From positions 1 through 41,451 of the forward strand of contig CALCSG010000504.1 of assembly GCA_937894085.1 (NCBI GenBank): DNA of 41,451 bases. The letters run 5' to 3'. Within the stretch, counting starts at the first letter, position 1; each line of letters opens with the position of its first letter. This DNA comes from an uncultured Gammaproteobacteria bacterium (lineage in GTDB: Bacteria; Pseudomonadota; Gammaproteobacteria; GCA-001735895). Below the pieces are notes generated by a model that did no database searches, had not been told where the DNA came from, and saw nothing but the letters and a program-made list of their open reading frames with translations. The position numbers and the translations under genes were made by a program. Below are positions 9,073-18,497 of the stretch, piece after piece.

Positions 9073-9111
9073 TATGGCGACAACTACGCCATAAGTATTA
9101 GTCCTAAAGTA
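9073..9111. promoter_or_regulatory. Inverted repeat and TACTTTAGG motif in the divergent promoter region
   Basis: TATGGCG-ACAACTA-CGCCATA (9073-9093) is a perfect 7-bp inverted repeat midway between the response-regulator gene and the secreted-protein operon. Directly beside it, 9103-9111 reads TACTTTAGG on the minus strand. The same nine bases recur at 17488-17496 just beyond the end of that operon. These are candidate operators for the adjacent LuxR-type regulator; binding is not shown by the sequence. Confidence 0.35.
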
Positions 9112-9237
9112 TGCAACCTCCTCCGTAAGAAGAATATCTTTTTAAATAAACTTTACATAATATTTTTGTTTATGTTGCCAGGGAAAGCTAAGCAAAATTA
9201 GTTGCTTCCGTTAAAACTCATTCTAAAGGAGATCAGC

Positions 9238-12200
9238 ATGAAGGAATCTACTGCTGTAGGAAAAACAGTCACTGCTTTTTCATTAGTAGTGTCGATAAGT
9301 TTAAGCCCTCCAATCTATGCACTTTCAGGTTGCCCTGACGCTAATGTCAGTGACGAATTCACCCTTGGTAACTTCAGCCTTGTATCTACCACAATATTAT
9401 CCGATAACCAGTTGGAAGTGGTGTTACAGGCAGATGCCGTAAACACACAGGCCGGGAGTTTTTCCAGCCTTAGCGTGACACCTCGTTTTCACGAACGGAG
9501 TGACTTAAATGCCGTGATTATACAGCCGATGACATTTCCTCCGGTTTCTCCCTTCTCAACTATACAGGGTGATTTAGCGAATCAACACCTGACTGTTAAG
9601 GTTGATGCCGATAAGCTGGATGAACTGATGCTGCGCCTGTCGACAGGCATTATACCTGTTGACGTAACGGCTAATGAAAATGTCGTGCTGGAGCCTGGTG
9701 TAGTGGTACAGGGCTGGGAGCCATGGATGGATGCTTTTGCTCTGCTGCCGGGCGGTCAGGAGCCAGCTTACAGTCCGGGAACGTCAGTCAGGTTCGGTAT
9801 GATAAACCCCGCTTCCACGCCCGTTTCACTACCAGCGGGTTTCGTCTCTGCCTCTAATACTAACTGTTCAATTTCACCCGCAGCCGGTGAACAGTGGATT
9901 TTGAATGACGACAATAGCTTCGAATGGGAAAACATTCCATTCGCCTGGCGTAACCTTAAAATCAACAGTTTAGAGCGGATTCCTCTGGTCGACGGTACCG
10001 ATGATTGTAGCAGCTCAATCGGCGCAACTATCGATGCAGAAATTCCGGCGAATCCGCTCACCGAACTGGTCGAATCCGGCAGTTTTTGCAGCGGTGAAGA
10101 ACATTATATCGACCCGCCTGTCTTTACTACTCGCACCTCTTCTTTCGAAGGAGATGACATCCCGGCAGAAGTTTCCGACAGCAACACTCAACCCGTTCAT
10201 TTCAATGATGTATTGATCGGCAACTTAAAAATTAGTGGCCAGCTACAGGGTTATGTACTCAAACCCGGTATCGAATTGCGTATACGTCCTTTCGCTGGCA
10301 GTGATGAATCGAGTGTAAAAATAAGAACTTCAATCGATAACAAGGTCAACATGGCTGTCACCCTCACTGCTCAGGGTCAGGCTTCCATACTGGACCAGGA
10401 AATCGAGATTGGCGCGCTCTGCTTTCCACTGCCACCGCTCAATTTTGGACCACTCCAGATTCCCTGGACATTGCGCCTGGCGCATCACATCGGTGTTAAC
10501 GCCGAACTGTCAGCTGGTGTTACTACCGGCATCGAAAAACAGTTTTCCGCTGGTTATGCGCTGGAATGGGACGACGGCGTATTTGACAGTGAGCACTGGG
10601 GAGAGAGTCCACCCGTCGAATTCACCCCTCCCCGTCTGCCACATGGGCTTGCTGCAACTGCCAGTGTCTGGTCACGCTTTACAACCGATCTCGAACTAGG
10701 GTCGATATACCCGGCATGTGAAACTGGAGCCGGCCCCTATCTGGATATGAAACTGGCGGTGGGCCTGAGCATGGACCCGGCAAATAATCCCCGATGGGCA
10801 TTGGGGCATGAAGCTGAGATAACAGCCGGACTCGAATTCAATATTATGGGAATCGATATTGGATCCACGGTGGATGCAGAACTAGTAAGTTTTCCGGGCA
10901 GTGAAGAGCTGACGCCTGAATTGGATAATTCGACACCGTCTGAACGGATATCATTAAATCGCAGTGCCGCGAAACAGGTCGACACAGCAGAAGATGGAGA
11001 AAAACAACGCTGGCTCATCGCAGTTGAAAATAAGGATGCCGACTATCCAGGGGGCGGATTTGAGCGAACCGCCGTGAGCGCGACCCACGATGGCGGTGCT
11101 GCTGTAGTTAGTTACGCCGCCATCACAGGCGACAACCCGCTGTTACGTTTCGATGCGCTCGGGCAACTAGTATGGCAACAGGAATATAGCAACGGTCGTC
11201 AGCCGATTGCCGTGACAGCATTGGATGATGATAGCTTGGCGGTAGCCGGCCAACCCTCATGGCTAGCAAAACATTCTGCTGATGGCACATTGAGCTGGTC
11301 ACAGGATTATGATTTTACAGATGCCAGTGGTGGATCCGCTGTCTGTTACATAGAAGATATGACCCGATTTGATTACGGCACTAATGGCAGTGGCTATCTG
11401 CTCATCGGCTGGATGCATTTTGGTGTTAACAAACCCTGTGCTGCACGTGTCGATGATAACGGTATTGTGCTGTGGGCGAAAACCTATCAACGTGAAATTC
11501 CACTGGATAGTGTGGAGGGCTATTTACGCGGAAAACTGTATGCAGTAAATGCTACCAGTGATGATGGTTTCGTGTTTGCAGGTTATGAAGCGCTACTGAC
11601 ACCAGCCGCGATTTCGCGCCCACTTGTGATGAAAATTGATGCAGACGGTGAGCCACTGTGGAGCAGCAGTATCGACCTGCCAAACGTTTATCGAAGTGGA
11701 GAATTCACCGATATAAGTGAAGCCGAGGATGGGTCCTTATACCTGACAGGCTACAGTGGAGCTATAGTCACCCAGGACGGTGCGATGTTGGTCAGTCACC
11801 TGGCTGCTGATGGGCAGAGCGCCGACAGTGCATTGTTTTTCCCCGGTGAAGTAGAGGCCGAAAACTATTTGACCAGCCTGGCAGGTTATTCACCGCTCGA
11901 TAAAGGACTGGCGATAGAGTCAGTAGCCAGAGGTGTCGTGATCACTGGCGTGTTAAATGCGCACGAATATGGCATCGGTGAGGAAGCCTGGGTGCTGCGG
12001 CTGAATGACCGACTGGGCGTCGAATGGCTATTTTCCATAGATGGTCCCGGAGACGAAACCATCAACGCCATAACTTATGCGGGTGATGGCCTGTTTGCCA
12101 GTGGTGTCAGTAAGTCCCTGATTCCCATCGAAGATGGTAGCGATAACAAAAACAGCCTGATACTGGCTAAATTACCCTTCGAGGGTCGCCCCGGCAATAT

Positions 12201-12738
12201 TCGCTCTGATTCCAGCCTGAAAATTCAATATCGGCAACCCGCTATTGTTAGCGGCATCCCGGGTGCGGACTATGGCTTGAATACGGCTATTGTTTATAGC
12301 ACGGTCAATCTGGCAATCAATGAACTCGATAATATCGCTGACTTGATGGATGTACCCGACAATGTCTGCGTGACCCGCTTGACCCCGCACTCGGGCGCAG
12401 ATACTGCCGAATCCGTAGATTGTGCAGTAGCTATACCTGAAGCCGACCTGATTCCCGATCCGCTTGAAACTGACACGGATAGCTTTCCTGATCCCGACCC
12501 TGATACAGATACCGGTCCATCCGATCCCGATCCAGCTCCTGACCCTGATCCCGTTTTAGATTCAGATGCAGGTCAGGATCCGGCACCGGAAACCGAAAAC
12601 GGGACTGGTGGTGCCGGCCTGCAACTACTGTTGTGGTCAGCATTACTACTGGTTCTGAAAATCTGTATGAAAACTTTACCACGAAGCTTGCGAATGGCGG
12701 TCACAAAAATTCCCTCAAAAAAGGAGTTGCTGAGATGA
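9238..12738 (+). CDS. Large exported beta-rich protein with acidic Asp-Pro linker and C-terminal hydrophobic anchor
   Basis: About 1166 residues from ATG 9238, chosen because AAAGGAG sits right before it; the frame also opens at 9202. A signal peptide (VVSISLSPPIYALS) starts an exported protein of no family I recognise. The second half (about 600-1060) has loose repeats such as KIDADGEPLWSSS and DGSLYLTGYSG that resemble the blades of secreted beta-propellers. Residues about 1070-1115 are an Asp/Pro/Glu-rich linker. It ends at GTGGAGLQ followed by about 18 hydrophobic residues and a basic tail, which recalls GlyGly-CTERM (rhombosortase) sorting signals, although the tail after the anchor is unusually long. 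Its TGA overlaps the next ATG (ATGA), so translation of the two is probably coupled. First gene of the 9.2-17.4 kb operon. Confidence 0.85.
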   Translation: MKESTAVGKTVTAFSLVVSISLSPPIYALSGCPDANVSDEFTLGNFSLVSTTILSDNQLEVVLQADAVNTQAGSFSSLSVTPRFHERSDLNAVIIQPMTFPPVSPFSTIQGDLANQHLTVKVDADKLDELMLRLSTGIIPVDVTANENVVLEPGVVVQGWEPWMDAFALLPGGQEPAYSPGTSVRFGMINPASTPVSLPAGFVSASNTNCSISPAAGEQWILNDDNSFEWENIPFAWRNLKINSLERIPLVDGTDDCSSSIGATIDAEIPANPLTELVESGSFCSGEEHYIDPPVFTTRTSSFEGDDIPAEVSDSNTQPVHFNDVLIGNLKISGQLQGYVLKPGIELRIRPFAGSDESSVKIRTSIDNKVNMAVTLTAQGQASILDQEIEIGALCFPLPPLNFGPLQIPWTLRLAHHIGVNAELSAGVTTGIEKQFSAGYALEWDDGVFDSEHWGESPPVEFTPPRLPHGLAATASVWSRFTTDLELGSIYPACETGAGPYLDMKLAVGLSMDPANNPRWALGHEAEITAGLEFNIMGIDIGSTVDAELVSFPGSEELTPELDNSTPSERISLNRSAAKQVDTAEDGEKQRWLIAVENKDADYPGGGFERTAVSATHDGGAAVVSYAAITGDNPLLRFDALGQLVWQQEYSNGRQPIAVTALDDDSLAVAGQPSWLAKHSADGTLSWSQDYDFTDASGGSAVCYIEDMTRFDYGTNGSGYLLIGWMHFGVNKPCAARVDDNGIVLWAKTYQREIPLDSVEGYLRGKLYAVNATSDDGFVFAGYEALLTPAAISRPLVMKIDADGEPLWSSSIDLPNVYRSGEFTDISEAEDGSLYLTGYSGAIVTQDGAMLVSHLAADGQSADSALFFPGEVEAENYLTSLAGYSPLDKGLAIESVARGVVITGVLNAHEYGIGEEAWVLRLNDRLGVEWLFSIDGPGDETINAITYAGDGLFASGVSKSLIPIEDGSDNKNSLILAKLPFEGRPGNIRSDSSLKIQYRQPAIVSGIPGADYGLNTAIVYSTVNLAINELDNIADLMDVPDNVCVTRLTPHSGADTAESVDCAVAIPEADLIPDPLETDTDSFPDPDPDTDTGPSDPDPAPDPDPVLDSDAGQDPAPETENGTGGAGLQLLLWSALLLVLKICMKTLPRSLRMAVTKIPSKKELLR

Positions 12739-13871
12739 ATAAATCGAGCGGGATTTTATTTCTGAGTTTACTGGTATCGGCCTGTGGTGGTGGCTCTACA
12801 GAAGACGAACCACCTGTACTGCCAGCATTAACCATCGATAGCCCTGCCCAAAGCGAGGGTGATAGCGGCACAACACAACTGAGCTTCACAGTAAGCCTGG
12901 ATAAGATAGATGATGCTAACGTTAGCATAGACTATGTCACGGCCGATGATAGCGCCAGCGCAGTCAGTGACTATGTCGCACTAAGTGGAAGCCTGACAAT
13001 TCCGGCAGGAGATACTTCGGGCACTATCACTGTCACCATAAACGGCGATACCGAAGTCGAAAGTGATGAATCCTTCATGCTCAATCTTAGCAATATCACT
13101 TCTAATGCTACGCTCGCCACATCAAACGCCACGGCTACTATTTTGAATGATGATGTGGTTGTCATACCACCCACTCCGTCATCTTCGGCACTTAATGATA
13201 CGGGAGTAACCACTTGCAGTGATGATTTTGTTAACGGCCTTGATTGCAATAGTGCTAGCGATGGAACGGATCAGTTTTCCGGGCAGGATGCCGAGCACGG
13301 ACGTGACCTCACCAATAACGCCAGTAGCGATGGCCACGCCGGATTTGTGTTCAGCAAACTCGATAACAACGGCACCCCGCTCGCTGACCAGAGTGTCGAT
13401 TATGCCACCACGCCCTGGCGCTGCGTGCTAGATTTAATTAGCGGTCTGACCTGGGAAGTGAAAGCCGACGACGATGGCTTGCAGGACAAAGACTGGACCT
13501 ACAGCTGGCACAATACCAGCGGGATCAACGATGGTGGCAATACCGGACTCAGTAACGGGGGGCTATGTGTCGATACCAGTAACTGTGATACCCAAAAACT
13601 AATGCTTGCGGTGAATAACGCTCAGCTCTGCGGATTTGACGACTGGCGCCTGCCAACGCGCCGCGAACTGTTATCGATCATGCATTTTGGCGCGAGCGTT
13701 GCGCCTTATATCGACAGCAACTATTTTGTAAATCATGCAGCATTGCCCTACTGGAGTAGCTCACCGGCCACTGACAACAACGTTGCCTATGTAAATTATT
13801 CGGATATTGGCGCGCATACCTCGAGTCGCTCACAGGCCTTTGCCGTGCGCCTGGTACGAGGTGGGGACTGA
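12735..13871 (+). CDS. Lipoprotein with Calx-beta and DUF1566 (Lcl C-terminal-like) domains
   Basis: About 378 residues. The frame is open from 12633, but ATG 12735 is chosen because it has AAGGAG upstream, an ATGA overlap with the preceding stop, and then gives a classic lipoprotein signal, FLSLLVSAC, with Cys at about 18. A low-complexity GGGS tether follows. One Calx-beta domain spans about 35-145 (SEGDSGTTQLSFTVSLD, then GDTEVESDESFMLNL), a calcium-binding fold of surface proteins. The C-terminal half is a DUF1566 module (LISGLTWEVKADDDG, CGFDDWRLPTRRELLSI, YWSSSPA, VRLVRGGD). DUF1566 includes the C-terminal domain of the Legionella adhesin Lcl, so a surface-binding role is plausible. The module is closely related to the end of the next gene product. 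Confidence 0.88.
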   Translation: MNKSSGILFLSLLVSACGGGSTEDEPPVLPALTIDSPAQSEGDSGTTQLSFTVSLDKIDDANVSIDYVTADDSASAVSDYVALSGSLTIPAGDTSGTITVTINGDTEVESDESFMLNLSNITSNATLATSNATATILNDDVVVIPPTPSSSALNDTGVTTCSDDFVNGLDCNSASDGTDQFSGQDAEHGRDLTNNASSDGHAGFVFSKLDNNGTPLADQSVDYATTPWRCVLDLISGLTWEVKADDDGLQDKDWTYSWHNTSGINDGGNTGLSNGGLCVDTSNCDTQKLMLAVNNAQLCGFDDWRLPTRRELLSIMHFGASVAPYIDSNYFVNHAALPYWSSSPATDNNVAYVNYSDIGAHTSSRSQAFAVRLVRGGD

Positions 13872-13873
13872 TC

Positions 13874-16792
13874 ATGAAAACAGCCACGGTGAATTTCATC
13901 AAAAATGGGGATTTGGTCGAGCCTTATTGGGGACAGCTCCCCCAGATACTACTCATATGCCTTTTGATGTTTACCGGCACCTATCCGGCCGACGCAGCTC
14001 AACCGGCACTGGAAGTCTCGGGGTTTTTCGAAATGGACGGCACTACCAGTCTGGATCCTGATCCTGAACACGGGGAATTTTATTTTGGTCCGAATGGAAA
14101 TCCTGATGCCGATTATGAGTTGCCACTTGATGTAACTGCCTCGCCCTGGGAACTTCCTGTTAAGCCTGATTCAGGCATGTGGGTGTACGCCAATAATGAG
14201 GGTCGTGTGCGAACCTATGCTACTACCGGTGCCTATGGAATTGATGATTCTGGTACTGGTTTCGCGTATTCCCAGTTCGGATATGCAAAGATCTTCTGGA
14301 ATGGATATTACATTCGAAGCGATAGCAGCGATCCCAAGTCTACTGTCAATCTAAGCCTGCTGGAGCTCTTTGCAGATAAGCCAGGGCCTGATTTTTTATT
14401 TAACAGGGCCGGTATTCTGACTCCGCCATTTGCAAAGATGAATATCGCGATTACTCTTTGTGGCTACCTTCACAAGGGCGTAGGCGGCGGTGATTTTGAC
14501 TGCGTAAAACTGTATCAACATGAATCACACATAGCAGGAACGTTCGATCACGTGGATTTCCCAATTCAGGTAGTTACTGCTAAGACGTCAAATTTACTAG
14601 GAGATGTCCCCTTAATCAAAACGACAGGAAGCCCAGTGTCCCTGTCGCTCGAACACCCTGTTACAGAAGTGAAAACCGGGTTGGCGGATACCTGGGATAT
14701 TGCTATCGGGGAACATTATAAGATTATATTTGAGCTCGAAGTTGAAGTTGGCCAGGACGCTGACGAAAACATTGCCAAGGCATTATTGGGTGATCCTTTG
14801 GATGCGGATTTAGGTGGCATAACCCTCAATACGACCCACACACGGGTACCCAGCAATATCCACATTTGTAAGCGTGCACTGGACCCCTACCGTTTTGAAG
14901 TGCACAACGATGGCACCGTCACCGATGCGAACACTGGCCTGATGTGGCAACGCTGTCCACTGAACTACACCCTTAACGAGAATGGTACGCCTGCAGATCT
15001 CGGTGATGATCTGTGTACAGTAAATACAATCGTTAGCTTTGATTGGCAATCGGCGCTGCAAAAAGCGTCAAGTGACAGTTTGGCGACCTACACGGATTGG
15101 CAGTTACCCAACGTCAAGCAATTGGAATCTCTGGTCGATTTGAATTGTTATGCGCCAACGATTGATACGCAGTCATTTCCCGCCACGCCAGCCGTCCCTT
15201 TCTGGACATCCACACCGGCAGCGCGCGGTGACCAGGCCTGGCAAGTCAGTTTCGCCAGCGGCGATGTCAGTCCTGACCGCAAGACCGAAACAAACCGTGT
15301 TCGACTGGTGCGTAATAGCGGCACAATCCCCGTGCTACCCACGCCGGCTTTAGTCGCCGGTAATGCGAGTCTCGTTGAAGGCGACGCTGGCAGCAGCCTG
15401 ATGAACTTCAGGATTGAACTATCAAGCCCCTCTAGTTCTGATGTGAGTGTCGAATACGAAACTCAGGAATTTAGCGCGAGCGGGATCGACGATTTTGTCA
15501 ATGCAACAGGCACCTTAACCATCCCCGCTGGAGAACAGGCCGGCACTATAAGCGTAACGGTGAATGGCGATACTTTTGCAGAAGGTAACGAAACTTTCTG
15601 GCTATTTTTGAGTGAGCCTTCGGCGGGTGTTTATCTTGCCAGGGCCGCCTCAATCGGTACTATTTTTGATGATGAACCGACTGTCAGTGTCGCAGCTGCC
15701 ATGCCGCAACTGGTCGAAGGTAATAATACTGGTACGCAGACTTTTGAGTTTGTTGTCAGCCTCGACAAACCGGCCGTAGGCGCGGTCAATGTTGACTACA
15801 CCACGGTTGATAACACAGCTACTGGTGGCGTTGATTATGATGCGGTCAGTGGCACATTGAACTTCAACCCGGGTGAAGACTCGGTATCGATCATGATCGT
15901 TATCCATGGTGACACTCAGCCTGAAAACGACGAAATTTTTGACCTCGTCATCAGCAATGTGATCGGTGGCGCCAGCCTCGACATCAACCCCGCCAGCAGC
16001 AAGGCAATGGCTATCATCATCAATGACGACGCCGCCTCGACTTATCAGGCACTCAATGATAGCGGTGTCACCTATTGTGCCAATGCCGCCGCGACAGGAT
16101 TATCCTGCCCGCAATCTGGGTTTCCACAACAGGATGGCGAGTCTGGTCGCGACGCAACCGCCAACGACGACAGTGACGGAATAGCAGGCTTTTCTTTTAC
16201 CAAACTGGACAGTAATGGCGTGCCGCTGGTCAATCAGGCCGCGATTTATCAATATACTTATTTTCCTGCCGGTCCGGCATACGACATCTGGGACTGTGTG
16301 CAGGACCAGGTGACCGGGTTAGCCTGGGAGATAAAAACCGATGTGATTGCAGATCTGCGTAATTATGACTGGACCTACACCTGGTATAACAGCACAGGCC
16401 TGAATGATGGTGGTAATGCGGGAACAGAAAATGGCGGCGCCTGCGTCGATAGCACGAATTGTGACACGGAGAAATATATTGCAGCCATCAATGCGGCCAG
16501 CCTGTGCGGTTTCAACGACTGGCGCCTGCCGACAGTGGATGAGTTATATACGCTCGCGGTAAGCGCTGCACCCAGTGTCTCAACCAGTCGCGGTCTCGAT
16601 AGCAATTACTTCCCGCATAACTACGCAGTCAATGGCAGCCTGTCACAGGGATATACCTACTGGAGCGCGAACACCGCCGCCAACGTCGCGTTATCGAGCT
16701 GGGCCCTGGAGTTCCAGGCGCCAGATCCGCAAAACATCCAGATTGATAAAGCATCACCGACACCTGTCCGTTTAGTGCGTGGCGGTTCGTGA
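13874..16792 (+). CDS. Large exported protein with two DUF1566 and two Calx-beta domains
   Basis: 972 residues, starting two bases after the previous stop. A long signal peptide (hydrophobic LPQILLICLLMFTGTYPADA) is followed by a unique N-terminal region to about residue 310. Domain order is then DUF1566 number 1 (about 325-490, TGLMWQRCP ... DWQLPNVKQLESLVD ... WTSTPA), Calx-beta 1 (about 495-600), Calx-beta 2 (about 605-720, DYTTVDNTATGGVDYDAVSG) and DUF1566 number 2 (about 735-972, ending VRLVRGGS). DUF1566 number 2 starts with ALNDSGVTYC and QDGESGRDA, matching ALNDTGVTTC and QDAEHGRDL in the preceding lipoprotein. The two genes therefore share a duplicated module. No membrane anchor is visible at the C-terminus; it may be released or held by its partners. 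Confidence 0.88.
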   Translation: MKTATVNFIKNGDLVEPYWGQLPQILLICLLMFTGTYPADAAQPALEVSGFFEMDGTTSLDPDPEHGEFYFGPNGNPDADYELPLDVTASPWELPVKPDSGMWVYANNEGRVRTYATTGAYGIDDSGTGFAYSQFGYAKIFWNGYYIRSDSSDPKSTVNLSLLELFADKPGPDFLFNRAGILTPPFAKMNIAITLCGYLHKGVGGGDFDCVKLYQHESHIAGTFDHVDFPIQVVTAKTSNLLGDVPLIKTTGSPVSLSLEHPVTEVKTGLADTWDIAIGEHYKIIFELEVEVGQDADENIAKALLGDPLDADLGGITLNTTHTRVPSNIHICKRALDPYRFEVHNDGTVTDANTGLMWQRCPLNYTLNENGTPADLGDDLCTVNTIVSFDWQSALQKASSDSLATYTDWQLPNVKQLESLVDLNCYAPTIDTQSFPATPAVPFWTSTPAARGDQAWQVSFASGDVSPDRKTETNRVRLVRNSGTIPVLPTPALVAGNASLVEGDAGSSLMNFRIELSSPSSSDVSVEYETQEFSASGIDDFVNATGTLTIPAGEQAGTISVTVNGDTFAEGNETFWLFLSEPSAGVYLARAASIGTIFDDEPTVSVAAAMPQLVEGNNTGTQTFEFVVSLDKPAVGAVNVDYTTVDNTATGGVDYDAVSGTLNFNPGEDSVSIMIVIHGDTQPENDEIFDLVISNVIGGASLDINPASSKAMAIIINDDAASTYQALNDSGVTYCANAAATGLSCPQSGFPQQDGESGRDATANDDSDGIAGFSFTKLDSNGVPLVNQAAIYQYTYFPAGPAYDIWDCVQDQVTGLAWEIKTDVIADLRNYDWTYTWYNSTGLNDGGNAGTENGGACVDSTNCDTEKYIAAINAASLCGFNDWRLPTVDELYTLAVSAAPSVSTSRGLDSNYFPHNYAVNGSLSQGYTYWSANTAANVALSSWALEFQAPDPQNIQIDKASPTPVRLVRGGS

Positions 16793-16819
16793 ATTCAGTT
16801 TTAGCTCGGGAGAAAAACA

Positions 16820-17374
16820 ATGATTAAATCGAAGGGAATGATTTTGATGCTAACTCTGGCACCCTCAAGCCTGATGGCGCAAGAGTGCAACAATGCGGTT
16901 AATGCAACAACGCCCGACTATCGCTTTGCCGACAATGGCGATGGTACGGTTAGTGATACCCGCACCGGTCTGCGCTGGCAACGATGTCCGGTGGGTTACA
17001 CACTGAATGACAACAGCACCTCGTTTAACAGTGATGATAGCTGCGAATTACAAACGGACACCACCTTCAACTGGCAGGGCGCATTGTTATCTGCAGCCGA
17101 CTTAAACAGCGCGGGAGGTTTTGCTGGATTTAGCGACTGGCGTGTACCCAATATCAAGGAACTGGCATCCATTGTTGAATTTAAATGCCATAGTCCAGCA
17201 ATCAATCCTAACCTGTTTCCCGATACGGCTTCTGATCACTTCTGGTCGTCTACCACTTATGGTACTACCACTACGGCTGCGACAATGCATTTTGAATATG
17301 GCGAAAATAGATGGTCATATAAAGATTTAGCAGGCTTTGAACATTATGTGCGTTTACTGCGAGATGGAAGTTAG
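16820..17374 (+). CDS. Exported single-domain DUF1566 protein
   Basis: 184 residues. A signal peptide (MILMLTLAPSSLMAQE) precedes one complete DUF1566/Lcl-type domain: DNGDGTVSDTRTGLRWQRCP, then DWRVPNIKELASIVEFKC, FWSSTTYG and the terminal YVRLLRDGS. The domain is most like the first DUF1566 domain of the 972-residue protein (both have TGL.WQRCP..YTLN and WQ.AL), so it probably arose by duplication. GGGAGA lies just before the ATG and the gap from the previous stop is 27 bases. It is the last gene of the operon. Confidence 0.88.
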   Translation: MIKSKGMILMLTLAPSSLMAQECNNAVNATTPDYRFADNGDGTVSDTRTGLRWQRCPVGYTLNDNSTSFNSDDSCELQTDTTFNWQGALLSAADLNSAGGFAGFSDWRVPNIKELASIVEFKCHSPAINPNLFPDTASDHFWSSTTYGTTTTAATMHFEYGENRWSYKDLAGFEHYVRLLRDGS

Positions 17375-17476
17375 AGTGAAATTATTGCTATCACTAATAA
17401 ACGTTTATGAAGAATATAAAAATTCTATGATGAACTTTGAAACACGCTTGAGTAATTAAAAAGTGTGTCTCATGAA

Positions 17477-17540
17477 ATCAGGATTCCTACTTTAGGGGGT
17501 AGTCGGAAACCTGATGATAACTATCCACCCCCCTGTAGTA
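17477..17540. promoter_or_regulatory. Structured intergenic element after the adhesin operon
   Basis: ATCAGGATTCC (17477-17487) and GGAAACCTGAT (17505-17515) pair at ten of eleven positions around a loop that contains TACTTTAGGGGG (17488-17499). CCCCCCTGTAGTA (17528-17540) is an imperfect inverse of that loop sequence, so alternative pairing is possible. It lies between the last DUF1566 gene and the small secreted protein gene. It could be an operator pair, a leader structure or a weak terminator; there is no T-run. Confidence 0.35.
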
Positions 17541-17658
17541 TTTTGATTAGCCAGCAATCAACCTGAGCATCACCGTTAAAAATACGTAAAACTAAAGTTT
17601 TAAAGGCTGATTTAATTGGTTGGTCAGATCAATTAATCACACGACAAAGGAATGAAAG

Positions 17659-18000
17659 ATGAAACATCATAGTATAAGGAACAAAGCTTTAACCGCTCTA
17701 CTCATCAGAATGATGGGTGTCATAACCCTTGCTCTGGCGGATGCGGAACTTACAGATAAAAACTGGCAAATCAACACGTTAAATACTCCATCGAAATCCC
17801 AGTTACAACGTGAAAAAAATGGCAGTGTAACTATTTATCATGGACTGACCGATAAAATTGTCGAAAATGCTATGGATAAACAGTTTGATCGCCTTTCATC
17901 AATGATGTTCACGAGCGTAATTGTCACAGACAATAGTGGTGACGCCGTTATTAACCCCGAAACAGGCGAGATTGTAGTTGAGGAGGATAGCTGTGATTAG
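17659..18000 (+). CDS. Small exported protein, paralogue of the one at 26457-26777
   Basis: 113 residues with a clear ribosome-binding site (AAAGGAATGAAAG before the ATG). The N-terminus looks like a signal peptide (basic start, then LLIRMMGVITLALADAE). The mature part has SVTIYHGLTDKIVENAMDKQ, FDRLSSMMF and ends EEDSCD. The same pattern (VMIYDGMKSDTVDAAMNLQF, KRVENMMF, ends ENDGCD) occurs in the other small protein of this window, so the two form a family. I know no named domain for it. The fixed spacing of G-x-V-x-IY-x-G, AM-x2-QF-x-R and MMF and the terminal Cys-Asp point to a folded periplasmic or secreted protein. It converges on the DsrS-like gene. Confidence 0.75.
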   Translation: MKHHSIRNKALTALLIRMMGVITLALADAELTDKNWQINTLNTPSKSQLQREKNGSVTIYHGLTDKIVENAMDKQFDRLSSMMFTSVIVTDNSGDAVINPETGEIVVEEDSCD

Positions 18001-18008
18001 TGAGAAGT

Positions 18009-18482
18009 TTATTCCAGCAGTAACCCTATGTATTTTTGTAACGGATCGGTCAGTGGTTTAAGTTTTTTGCGCATCACCGAACCTAGTGCATCTGTTAAGC
18101 CAAATATTGGAAATAACGTTACTTCACCCATTTGCGCCATCACCAGAATAGCTCTGAACCGTTCACGACACTCGGGACAGACATTAAGACAGGCCTGCAG
18201 ATGTTCATCATCCTTACTGGTTAACCAGACCTGTGCAAGTTGTTCAGCATCTTTAATATCTCTTTGCTTAACTTCAGCAAGCGGAATGCTGTCATTATAA
18301 GCAGCAAGCGCCTGAAACATGGAGACAATGGTATCCTGACTGGCAGCTTTATCAAAAACACGAAGTATAGTTTTCAAAAACACCTGACCGGATTCAGACA
18401 GGTAACGAAGCAATAGAGGCGCATATATATTACCATCCTGCTCTAATTCAGATAGCTTTTGCCCGACTTTTTGATAGGACAT
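18009..18482 (-). CDS. C-terminal part of DsrS-like protein, after an in-frame stop
   Basis: 157 residues, starting at ATG 18482. The frame is exactly that of the upstream 18498-19127 gene: TAA at 18500-18498, then five codons (ALNPH), then this ATG. There is no Shine-Dalgarno sequence before the ATG, so independent translation looks poor. The content is helical (LLLRYLSESGQVFLKTILRV) with a cysteine group CLNVCPECRERF and a conserved-looking end. Joined across the stop, the two parts make about 372 residues. This is the second half of a gene broken by a nonsense codon, a separately translated subunit, or a read-through product. Confidence 0.6.
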   Translation of the reverse strand: MSYQKVGQKLSELEQDGNIYAPLLLRYLSESGQVFLKTILRVFDKAASQDTIVSMFQALAAYNDSIPLAEVKQRDIKDAEQLAQVWLTSKDDEHLQACLNVCPECRERFRAILVMAQMGEVTLFPIFGLTDALGSVMRKKLKPLTDPLQKYIGLLLE

Positions 18483-18497
18483 ATGGGGATTCAGTGC

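Noticed and set aside
12735-17374. DUF1566 lectin-like domains as targets of a diversity-generating retroelement
   Set aside because: No reverse transcriptase and no template/variable repeat pair with adenine-specific differences is present in the window.
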